Shown here: positions 1 through 5,665 of the stretch, piece by piece
Layout of the letters: every line of letters begins with the position of its first letter
How positions within the stretch are numbered: position 1 is the stretch's first letter
NCBI GenBank assembly: GCA_046727895.1
Contig: JBKPDM010000194.1
Location: forward strand, 1 to 10,680
Reading direction: 5' to 3'
DNA length: 10,680 nt
Source of the DNA: DATAOG01 sp046727895
GTDB lineage: Bacteria; Pseudomonadota; Alphaproteobacteria; Geminicoccales; Geminicoccaceae
The notes under the pieces: model-generated
Told to the model about the DNA's origin: nothing
The model's database searches: none
The model's input: the letters and a program-made list of their open reading frames with translations, nothing else
Made by a program: the position numbers and the translations under genes

Positions 1-236
1 CGCGTGAGTGATCGAAAATGACCGATCCGTACCGGGCGCACGAACCGCCGCAGCACCTCGCAGAACCGCTGGTCGCGGTGAACGTCAGCACGCAGTCCCG
101 GCCTTCGAAGGGAAGAGCCGGGCGCTGGGGGTGCACGGCGGCAATTGGCCGGCGGCGAAGGGCACCTGGCGGTCATGGATGCCGCGTAGCGACCGATCCA
201 CCGCCGGTGTTTACAATGCCACGTCGAATAGGCTGC

Positions 237-260
237 CCCCGCGACCCTGTTGGATCGGGG
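237..260 (-). terminator. Hairpin directly after the HlyD-family stop codon, terminator-like without a T-run
   Basis: Read on the minus strand, the bases immediately after the TAG stop can fold into a hairpin: CCCCG pairs with CGGGG and, inside it, ATCC pairs with GGGT (one G-T pair), with a 4-base loop and a 2-base bulge. No run of T follows, so it is not a classic intrinsic terminator. It may still mark the 3' end of the exporter transcript or protect it from exonucleases. The rest of bases 1-236 shows no gene I can support; open frames there lie antisense to nothing recognisable and match no family. Confidence 0.3.
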
Positions 261-1649
261 CTAGCGCTCGCGGAGTGCCCTAGCCCTGGCCTTGAGGATG
301 GGCTTCAGGAGGTAGTCCATGACCGTCTTCTCGCCGGTCAGGATGTCGACCTGGGTGGTCATCCCGGGAATGATCGGCAGAGGCCGGCCCGCCTTGTGCA
401 GCGCGTTGTCGTTGGTGCGCACCCGGACCCGATAGAAGCTGTCGCCGTGTTCGTCGGTGATCGTATCCGCGCTGATGTCCTCGACGACGCCGTCGAGGCC
501 GCCGTAGATGGAGAAATCGTAGGCGGTCACCTTGACTATCGCCGACTGACCCGGCCGCAGGAATGCGATGTCGGCGGGCCGGACCTTGGCCTCGACCAGA
601 AGGGTGTCCTCGAGCGGGACGATTTCGACCAGATCCTGGCCCGGCTGGATGACGCCGCCGACGGTCGTGATCAGCAGTCGCTTGACCGTACCCCGGACGG
701 GCGAGCGGACCTCGGTGCGATTGACCCGATCGGCGGCGGCGGTGATCACCTCGGCCAACGCCGTCGCCTCGGCCTGGGCGGTGTTCAGCTCCCGCTGGGC
801 ATCGGCGCGAAAATTGAGCCGCCGCTCTTCGATCCGCCGATTCGCCTCGCCTAGCGCGGCCTCGAGGCGGGGCACCGCCAGGCGCGTGGCATCGAGCTCG
901 CCTTGCAGATCGTTGACCTGTCGCTGCTGGCGCAGCAGCTCCAGCTTCGCCACGACGTGGCTGGCGGCCAGCGGCTCGGTGATCGCGAGCTCCTGGCTGG
1001 CGAGGTCGCGGGAGCGGGTCAGCTGGGCGAGCCGGGTCTGCTGTTCGGCGAGCTCCTGTTTGCGCTGCTCGGCCTGGCTGCGCAGGATCGCGAGCTCGGA
1101 TTGCAGATCCTCCTGGCGAGCACGGTACAGATCCCGCTCGTTGCTGGCGACCACAGGAGCGTCGGTCAGGACCTCAGGGGGGAACGAAATGTCGGTTTCC
1201 CCGACCTCGGCGCGCAGCCGGGCGAGCGAGCCGAGCAGCGCGAGGTAGCGCTTGCGGTTCTCGCGCAGGTCGCTCGCCGCGCGCACGTTGTCGATCCGCA
1301 GCAACACCTGATCCCGATCGACGATGTCGCCTTCGTGGACAGCGATGGCGGCGACGATGCCGCCTTCGAGGTTCTGGACCACCTGAACCTGGCTCGAGGG
1401 AATAACCTTGCCGTCGCCGCGCGTGACCTCGTCGAGCTTCGCCCAGCTCGCCCACGCGAAGAAGATCGCGAAGAACGCCACGATGGTCAGCAGCAGCAGA
1501 TGGGCAAAGATCCGCGGACCTTGCAGGTGGGCGCCCGCGCGACCGAGGATGAACTCGGCGTCCTTCCTGCCCGGCCGCCCGCCGCCCGCTGCCGGTCGAC
1601 GGTCGATCGGGGCCGGGCGGTCCGCGGTCGAGACGGCACGGTTCGCCAT
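261..1649 (-). CDS. Type I secretion periplasmic adaptor, HlyD family (LapC/RtxD-like membrane fusion protein)
   Basis: This is the membrane fusion component of a type I secretion system. It is anchored in the inner membrane and bridges the ABC exporter to the TolC-type channel. From the ATG the protein is 462 residues, normal for the family. It has a short proline- and glycine-rich cytoplasmic tail, one membrane helix at about residues 48-67, then the first half-lipoyl motif (GDGKVIPSSQVQVVQNLEGG). A long coiled-coil hairpin follows at roughly 130-300, and the conserved C-terminal beta domain carries AYDFSIYGGLDG, SFYRVRVRT, LPIIPGMT and DILTGEKTVMDYLLKP. An in-frame GTG at 1662-1664 overlaps the stop of the upstream exporter gene (GTGA). 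I prefer the ATG at 1647-1649 because AAAGGG sits six bases ahead of it and the GTG has no such site. Both starts imply tight translational coupling to the exporter. Family identity is near certain; the exported substrate is unknown. Confidence 0.95.
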   Translation of the reverse strand: MANRAVSTADRPAPIDRRPAAGGGRPGRKDAEFILGRAGAHLQGPRIFAHLLLLTIVAFFAIFFAWASWAKLDEVTRGDGKVIPSSQVQVVQNLEGGIVAAIAVHEGDIVDRDQVLLRIDNVRAASDLRENRKRYLALLGSLARLRAEVGETDISFPPEVLTDAPVVASNERDLYRARQEDLQSELAILRSQAEQRKQELAEQQTRLAQLTRSRDLASQELAITEPLAASHVVAKLELLRQQRQVNDLQGELDATRLAVPRLEAALGEANRRIEERRLNFRADAQRELNTAQAEATALAEVITAAADRVNRTEVRSPVRGTVKRLLITTVGGVIQPGQDLVEIVPLEDTLLVEAKVRPADIAFLRPGQSAIVKVTAYDFSIYGGLDGVVEDISADTITDEHGDSFYRVRVRTNDNALHKAGRPLPIIPGMTTQVDILTGEKTVMDYLLKPILKARARALRER

Positions 1650-1655
1650 CGCCTG

Positions 1656-1661
1656 CCCTTT
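1656..1661 (-). promoter_or_regulatory. Ribosome binding site deciding the HlyD-family start
   Basis: AAAGGG on the minus strand lies six bases before the ATG at 1649 and overlaps the end of the exporter gene. It favours that ATG over the GTG five codons upstream and suggests the adaptor is translated by ribosomes finishing the exporter. Confidence 0.55.
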
Positions 1662-3292
1662 CACGCCTTCGCCCGGATCCGCCCGGCGGCCAGGGCTTTC
1701 AGCACCTCGTCGCGCGGACCGTCGGCGACGATACGCCCGGCGTCGAGCACGATCAGCCGCTCGACCAGCGAGAGCACCGAGGCCCGATGGGTGACCAAAA
1801 TCAGGGTGCGGCCGGCCAGTACCGCCTCGAGGCGCTGCTTGAGCCGGACCTCGGCGCCGTTGTCCATGGCGCTGGTCGGTTCGTCGAACAGCAGGATCGG
1901 CGGATCGAGCAGAAGCGCCCGGGCCACTGCCACGGCCTGGCGCTGCCCGCCTGAGAGGCTCTCGCCGCGCTCGCCGACGTTGAGGTCGAAACCGAGCGGA
2001 TGGCGCGCGAGGAAGTCCTCGACGCCGGCGATCTGCGCCGCCTGCAGCACCGCCTGGTCATCGGCGAAGGGCGCCCCGAGCGTGATGTTGTCGCGCACCG
2101 TGCCGTGGAACAGGAACACGTCCTGCGGCACGCAGCCGATGTTGCGGCGCAGGTCGGCGGGATCGATCTGGCGCAGATCGGTGCCATCGAGCAGCAGCGC
2201 ACCGCGCTCCGGCTCGTACAGCCCCAGCACCAGCTTCTCGATCGTCGTCTTGCCGGAGCCGATCCGGCCGATCAGCCCGACCCGCTCGCCCGCGCCGATC
2301 GCGAAAGAGACGTCGTCGAGGGCCGGGAACTTCTGGCCGGGGTAGCTGAACGTCAGGTTCTTGAACTCGACCCGGCCGCGCAGCTCGGGCCGGTGGACGA
2401 AGCGAACCTGCGCCGGCCGTTCGCTCGGCAACGACATCACCTGGTTGAGGGCCTCGTAGGCCGCCCGCGCCTGGTGATAGCGGGTCAGGAGCCCGGCGAC
2501 CTGGGCGAGCGGCGCCATCGCCCGACCGGTGATGATCGTGCAGGCAACCAGGGCGCCGACCGTCATCAGCCCGTCGGCGATGCGATAGACGCCGAAGATG
2601 ACCACCCAGACCGTGACCAGGTTCTGGGCGAACGCCGCGAAGTTGACGCCCAGCGCCGAGAGGAAGCGCGCCCGCGTGGCCGACCTGGCGGTAGCGCCCA
2701 CGTACTGCTCCCAGTCGCGCTGCATCCGGCCTTCGGCACCGATGCTCTTGATGGTCTCGAGCCCGCTGATGCTCTCGACCAGGATGCCGTGCTTCTGGGC
2801 CGCTTCCCCGAACGACCGGCGAACGACGCGGTTAAGCGGCATCTGCAGGATCAGCCCGACCGCGATGACCAGCGGCACGGCGACCGTCGGGACGATCGCA
2901 ATCGGCCCGCCGATCAACCAGACGATGGCGATGAAGAACATCACGAACTGGAGGTCGACCAGGGTGACCAGGCTGGCCGAGGTAAAGAAGTCGCGCAGGC
3001 TTTCGAATTCGCGCAGATTGTTGGCGAACGCCCCCGCCGAAGCGGGTCGGGCCGCCATGCGGATGCCCAGAACCTGCTCGAAAATCCGCGCGGCGAGCTT
3101 GATGTCGGCGATCTTGCCGGCGCTGTCGACGAAATAGCCGCGCAGATTGCGCAGCAGAAAATCGAACAGAAAGACGGTCAGCGCGCCGAATGCCAGCACC
3201 CAAAGCGTCTCGATCGCGCGATTCGGCACGACGCGGTCGTACACGTTCATGATGAACAGTGGGCTGGCGAGCGCGAACGCGTTGATCAGCAC
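1661..3292 (-). CDS. Type I secretion ABC exporter, permease/ATPase (LapB/RtxB-like), 5' end apparently lost
   Basis: This is the inner-membrane ABC transporter that energises type I secretion, fusing a transmembrane domain to an ATPase. From the GTG at 3292 the frame gives 543 residues; relatives are usually about 700 or more. The membrane domain covers about residues 1-280 (FIMNVYDRVVPN early, several hydrophobic helices). The nucleotide-binding domain shows Walker A GRIGSGKTT near 340, a Q-loop in CVPQDVFLF, the LSGGQRQ signature near 443, Walker B ILLFDEPTSAMD near 470 and an H-loop histidine in LVTHR near 500, so the ATPase looks intact. The GTG falls inside what should be the first membrane helix and has no good ribosome site, so it is probably not the natural start. 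Family-like sequence continues upstream in frame to about 3592, but that stretch has no ATG, GTG or TTG. As drawn here the gene may be non-functional, or the sequence may be misjoined. It is operonic with the adaptor gene downstream. Confidence 0.85.
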   Translation of the reverse strand: MLINAFALASPLFIMNVYDRVVPNRAIETLWVLAFGALTVFLFDFLLRNLRGYFVDSAGKIADIKLAARIFEQVLGIRMAARPASAGAFANNLREFESLRDFFTSASLVTLVDLQFVMFFIAIVWLIGGPIAIVPTVAVPLVIAVGLILQMPLNRVVRRSFGEAAQKHGILVESISGLETIKSIGAEGRMQRDWEQYVGATARSATRARFLSALGVNFAAFAQNLVTVWVVIFGVYRIADGLMTVGALVACTIITGRAMAPLAQVAGLLTRYHQARAAYEALNQVMSLPSERPAQVRFVHRPELRGRVEFKNLTFSYPGQKFPALDDVSFAIGAGERVGLIGRIGSGKTTIEKLVLGLYEPERGALLLDGTDLRQIDPADLRRNIGCVPQDVFLFHGTVRDNITLGAPFADDQAVLQAAQIAGVEDFLARHPLGFDLNVGERGESLSGGQRQAVAVARALLLDPPILLFDEPTSAMDNGAEVRLKQRLEAVLAGRTLILVTHRASVLSLVERLIVLDAGRIVADGPRDEVLKALAAGRIRAKA

Positions 3293-3592
3293 CGCCGCGA
3301 GCGCGACTTCGGCGTAGATCGGCCAGGACTGGGCGAGCGTGCCCCAGAACCAGCTGCCGGTGCTCGGAGTCTCGACCCGCTCGGTGCGCCGATCGAAGCG
3401 CGCCTCCGGCCGTGCGAACAGCGCGTAACCGGTATACCGCCCGGCGAGCTCAGCGCGAGGCAGCTCGAGCGAACCGCGGCCGGTCTCGGGCAGGACAATC
3501 CGGGCGCGCTCCCCGGCCAGCCACTCGACCAGAACGCAGGCGTCACGCCCCTCGAGGAGCAGGACGCAGGGCAGCGTGAGCGCGCTGATCGG
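3293..3592 (-). pseudogene. In-frame N-terminal part of the exporter (end of C39-like domain, linker, first membrane helix) without a start codon
   Basis: Translating the exporter frame upstream of its first GTG gives about 100 residues that fit LapB-class exporters. They read ISALTLPCVLLLEGRDACVL, a beta-rich segment, RYTGYALFARPEARFD, then SWFWGTLAQSWPIYAEVALA running straight into the membrane helix. In the family this corresponds to the second half of the degenerate peptidase-C39-like domain and the linker. Reading codon by codon from 3293 to about 3670 I find no ATG, GTG or TTG, only CTG codons. Upstream of about 3592 the resemblance ends and the frame is simply antisense to the channel gene. 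Some 60-75 N-terminal residues of the C39-like domain are therefore missing. The residue estimate comes from my memory of family architecture. Confidence 0.6.
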
Positions 3593-3612
3593 CGGCGGTC
3601 GCCCTGAGCACG
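3586..3612. other. Breakpoint-like junction between divergent exporter and channel genes
   Basis: Two divergent genes meet here with no intergenic space. The channel frame has a stop at 3586-3588 followed by codons reading SAAVALST, which look like the later part of a signal peptide whose beginning is absent. The exporter frame on the other strand ends its family resemblance at about 3592. Divergent promoters and both translation starts would normally lie between such genes. The simplest readings are a deletion removing them or an artificial join. Confidence 0.55.
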
Positions 3613-4974
3613 GTGGCCGGCGATGCTGCGGCCACCACCCTCGAAGACACGGTGCGGGCGGCGCTGGCGACCAATCCCGAAGTCGGCGTGGTCAGCGCGG
3701 ACCGTCAGGCGATCGACCAGGAGCTACGTCAGGCACGCGCTCAATATATGCCGTCGATCGATCTGCGCGGCGCGGCCGGTCCCGAATACACCGACAGCGT
3801 CGCGACCCGCGACCGGCCATCGCGAGGATCTGGTGGCGGTGACTCGACCACGCTGATGCGTTATGAGTCGCAGATCACCCTCTCGCAAATGCTGTTCGAT
3901 GGCTTTGCCACGCAAAGCGAGGTCGACCGCCAGCTCGCGCGGATCGATTCGGCCTCGTTTCGGGTGCAGGAGGCAGCGGAGTTCGTCGGTCTCGACGCGA
4001 TCGAGGGTCATCTCGAGGTGCTGCGCAATCAGGTCCTGGTGCGGCTCGCCCAGGAAAATCTGGCCGAGATTCAGCGCATCCTTGGTCAGGTCCGGCAGCT
4101 GGAAGCTCAGGGTGCCGGCTCGGTCGCTGACGTCCTTCAGACCGAGTCGCGACTCGCCGACGCGAAGAGCTCTCTTGCCAGAACGATGGGCAGCCTGCGC
4201 GACGCCGAGGCCCTCTATCAGCGCGTGGTCGGCAACCCTGCCGAGGACTTGGATGAGCCCGTAGTTCCGGTGGCGGCGGTGCCGGAGAGCCGGGAGGCCG
4301 CAGCTGCTGACGCGCGCGTCGACAATCCGACGGTTCGGATCGCCAATGCCGACATCGACGTCGCCAAGGCCGAGCTGCGCGGCTCACGCGCAGGGTACTA
4401 CCCGCGCCTCAACCTGGAGCTTGGTGCGGCCGCCAACAGGAACATTGACGGTCTCGAGGGCCGCGACGTCAATGCCCAGGCGCTCCTCGTGCTCCGTTAC
4501 AATCTGTTTCAGGGCGGCGCCGACGTTGCCCGCGAGCGGGAAGCGTTTGCTCGGCTCGACGAGGCGCGCGAAAAGCTGCGGCGTGCCCAGCGCACCGCCG
4601 AGGAGGATGCGCGCGTCGCGTACAATGCCCTGACCACGGCGCGGGCGCGGGCCGACGCGCTGCGGGCCGGTGTCGAGGCGCAGCGCAGCACACGTGACGT
4701 CTATGCGCAGCAGTTCGACCTCGGTCAGCGCAGCCTGCTCGATCTGCTCGACGCCGAGAACGAGCTGTTCCTCGTCCGCTCCAACCTGACCACGGCCGAG
4801 TACACGGCGACGTTCGGCGTGTACCGGGTGCTCGCAGTCACCGGAGCCCTGCTGCCGACCCTCGACATCAATCGACCGAAGGAGTCGATCGACATCTACC
4901 GCAAGCGCCAGGAATCGATTCACGAGACGCCGCCCGCGGGCGGCCCTGGTCCGGGCGGACCCGGCTCAGGCTGA
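3613..4974 (+). CDS. TolC-family outer-membrane channel of type I secretion, signal peptide incomplete
   Basis: This is the outer-membrane exit duct of a type I secretion system, working with the HlyD-family adaptor and the ABC exporter encoded opposite. From the GTG at 3613 it has 453 residues and two outer-membrane-efflux repeats. The first begins TLEDTVRAALATNPEV with ARAQYMPSIDL close behind and has long coiled helices. The second includes GYYPRLNLELG, LRYNLFQGG, the QQFDLGQRSLLDLLDAENEL stretch and a final GVYRVLAVTGALLPTLDI. The C-terminal tail is rich in glycine and proline. Residues just after the GTG (AGDAAA) resemble the end of a signal peptide; eight further in-frame codons upstream (SAAVALST) also fit one, but a stop lies before any ATG. 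No Shine-Dalgarno sequence precedes the GTG. Without a full signal peptide the protein would not reach the outer membrane, so either the start is lost or the sequence is broken here. Family assignment is firm. Confidence 0.9.
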   Translation: MAGDAAATTLEDTVRAALATNPEVGVVSADRQAIDQELRQARAQYMPSIDLRGAAGPEYTDSVATRDRPSRGSGGGDSTTLMRYESQITLSQMLFDGFATQSEVDRQLARIDSASFRVQEAAEFVGLDAIEGHLEVLRNQVLVRLAQENLAEIQRILGQVRQLEAQGAGSVADVLQTESRLADAKSSLARTMGSLRDAEALYQRVVGNPAEDLDEPVVPVAAVPESREAAAADARVDNPTVRIANADIDVAKAELRGSRAGYYPRLNLELGAAANRNIDGLEGRDVNAQALLVLRYNLFQGGADVAREREAFARLDEAREKLRRAQRTAEEDARVAYNALTTARARADALRAGVEAQRSTRDVYAQQFDLGQRSLLDLLDAENELFLVRSNLTTAEYTATFGVYRVLAVTGALLPTLDINRPKESIDIYRKRQESIHETPPAGGPGPGGPGSG

Positions 4975-5135
4975 GCGGGCGCGCGTCGCGTAGCGCAGCT
5001 TCCTTCTGCCGATTTCTTCCGGCGGCCGGGGGCACGAAGACACGGGCTTCGGCGGCTCTTCAGCCGTCGCGGGGTTCTCTCGGAACTCGCGCACGGGCCC
5101 GACGTTAACCAGCTGTCAACCATGGCTTCGCTAAT

Positions 5136-5160
5136 CCTCTGCCGATCCAAACGGCAGAGG
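5136..5160. repeat. Perfect 9-bp inverted repeat with 7-base spacer
   Basis: CCTCTGCCG at 5136-5144 and CGGCAGAGG at 5152-5160 are exact reverse complements around ATCCAAA. It lies about 160 bases after the channel gene. No T-run follows on either strand, so it could be an operator, an mRNA-stabilising hairpin or a weak transcript end. The sequence does not decide. Confidence 0.55.
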
Positions 5161-5340
5161 TGGAGGCGAGTTCTATGGAATCAGGCGTATGCGGGACCGC
5201 GTGAGCGTGACGGTGCTTGCCATCGATGCTCGGATCAGGGTTCGGCGCGACGCGGATCAGCGGGACCGTGTCGTTCCCAGAATCTGGCGCGCCCGGTCCT
5301 CCCGCGTGACCGCTGACGTTGCGCCGATGCAATACCATTG

Positions 5341-5404
5341 AACACACTATGGAAAAATCTTCATCCGAAGTGTAAGCAAAGTCGCAACACACTCTGAGGA
5401 AAAG
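5341..5404 (+). repeat. Imperfect direct repeat, two copies 45 bases apart
   Basis: AACACACTATGGAAAAAT starting at 5341 recurs as AACACACTCTGAGGAAAAG starting at 5386. The first eight bases are identical, and the copies re-align after a small insertion. A spacing of 45 bases is roughly four helical turns, which would suit a protein binding twice on one DNA face. The repeats lie in the AT-richer patch upstream of the envC-like operon. A regulatory role is inference only. Confidence 0.35.
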
Positions 5405-5434
5405 AAAATTAACTTTCAACCAGGATCGCGCTTC

Positions 5435-5452
5435 CGCCCGGCCGGGCGTTTT
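5435..5452 (+). terminator. 14-bp GC palindrome followed by four Ts, possible intrinsic terminator
   Basis: CGCCCGGCCGGGCG at 5435-5448 is a perfect palindrome that can form a five-base-pair GC stem with a GGCC loop, and TTTT follows at 5449-5452. That is a short terminator on the plus strand, over 450 bases after the channel gene. It would insulate the leader and operon that follow. The T-run is short, and the palindrome could instead be an operator next to the TAAAAT at 5465-5470. Confidence 0.35.
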
Positions 5453-5464
5453 GCTATGCTTGGT

Positions 5465-5470
5465 TAAAAT
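5465..5470 (+). promoter_or_regulatory. Possible -10 element for the envC-like operon
   Basis: TAAAAT matches five of six bases of the sigma-70 type -10 hexamer and sits in the AT-richer patch, upstream of the folded leader. No convincing -35 hexamer lies 16-18 bases upstream, where the GC palindrome sits instead. This is a weak call supported mostly by position. Confidence 0.2.
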
Positions 5471-5518
5471 CACGAAGAGCGCTGGTGTGCCTGGAAATCT
5501 ACAACGAAGGGACGGCAT

Positions 5519-5620
5519 CGGGTCTTGCCAGCCGACACCGGATCAACCGGGGGAAGGCAAGTGCCGGTACCCGTAGCAACTGTGGCTTTCGAGCCACAGA
5601 GGGCCTCAAAGGCGGAGGTC
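5519..5620 (+). ncRNA. Structured 5' leader of the envC-like operon, family not identified
   Basis: Three mutually compatible folds are visible. First, CGGGT-CTTGCC (5519-5529) pairs with GGCAAG (5556-5561) and, after a 7-base bulge, with ACCCG (5569-5573), making 11 base pairs. Inside it CCGG at 5538-5541 can pair with CCGG at 5547-5550. Second, 5580-5587 and 5592-5599 form a perfect 8-bp stem closed by TTCG. Third, GGCCTC (5602-5607 as G-G-C-C-T-C) pairs with GAGGTC (5615-5620) with one G-T pair, burying the GGAGG at 5614-5618. An alternative pairing of ACCGG (5537-5541) with CCGGT (5564-5568) would compete or form a pseudoknot. The element ends about 45 bases before the preferred ATG of the next gene, a typical place for a cis-regulatory RNA. 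I recognise no known class, and in high-GC DNA some stems arise by chance. Confidence 0.4.
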
Positions 5621-5665
5621 TCGGGGATTCGCTCAGCCAAGATCGGTGCTGGGGCGCGGCGTCTG

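Larger units (their letters stand above)
4975..5665. other. Long stretch without a confident gene between the channel gene and the envC-like gene
   Basis: About 690 bases. 4975-5100 shows nothing I can interpret. 5136-5160 is a perfect inverted repeat. 5162-5341 contains a GGAGG sequence and very short plus-strand frames. 5335-5470 is clearly richer in A and T than the rest of the window and carries a direct repeat and a palindrome, as expected of a promoter-bearing region. 5519-5620 folds strongly as RNA. A minus-strand frame of 137 codons (5105-5518) crosses all of this but resembles nothing I know and I do not call it. Confidence 0.6.

Noticed and set aside
8..854. Two plus-strand open frames at the left edge, one running into the HlyD-family gene
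   Set aside because: No family resemblance, low-complexity arginine-rich sequence, and the longer one is antisense to the adaptor C-terminus.
903..3607. Long plus-strand open frames of 480 and 535 codons across the exporter and adaptor genes
   Set aside because: They lie exactly antisense to well-recognised proteins, have highly biased compositions rich in R, D, Q and A, and match no family. They are typical shadows in GC-rich DNA.
3592..3850. Frameshift as explanation for the missing exporter N-terminus
   Set aside because: The other minus-strand frames upstream of 3592 show no C39-like sequence, and the plus strand there codes for conserved TolC-family residues, so the missing part cannot be hidden in this DNA.
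5105..5518. Minus-strand frame of 137 codons in the intergenic stretch
   Set aside because: No recognisable domain or homologue, it crosses several apparent regulatory structures, and I see no convincing ribosome site. Kept only as a remote possibility.
5480..5530. Cyclic di-GMP riboswitch suggested by GGGACGG near 5509
   Set aside because: The conserved GCAAACC and GGGACGCAAAGCC segments and the three-helix layout are not present.
5524..5600. Cobalamin riboswitch in the leader (GCAACTGT at 5576-5583, GGGAAGG at 5551-5557)
   Set aside because: Isolated matches to B12-box-like words occur, but the order of conserved elements is wrong, the characteristic paired GGTG/AATCC region is missing, and the downstream gene is not a cobalamin target.
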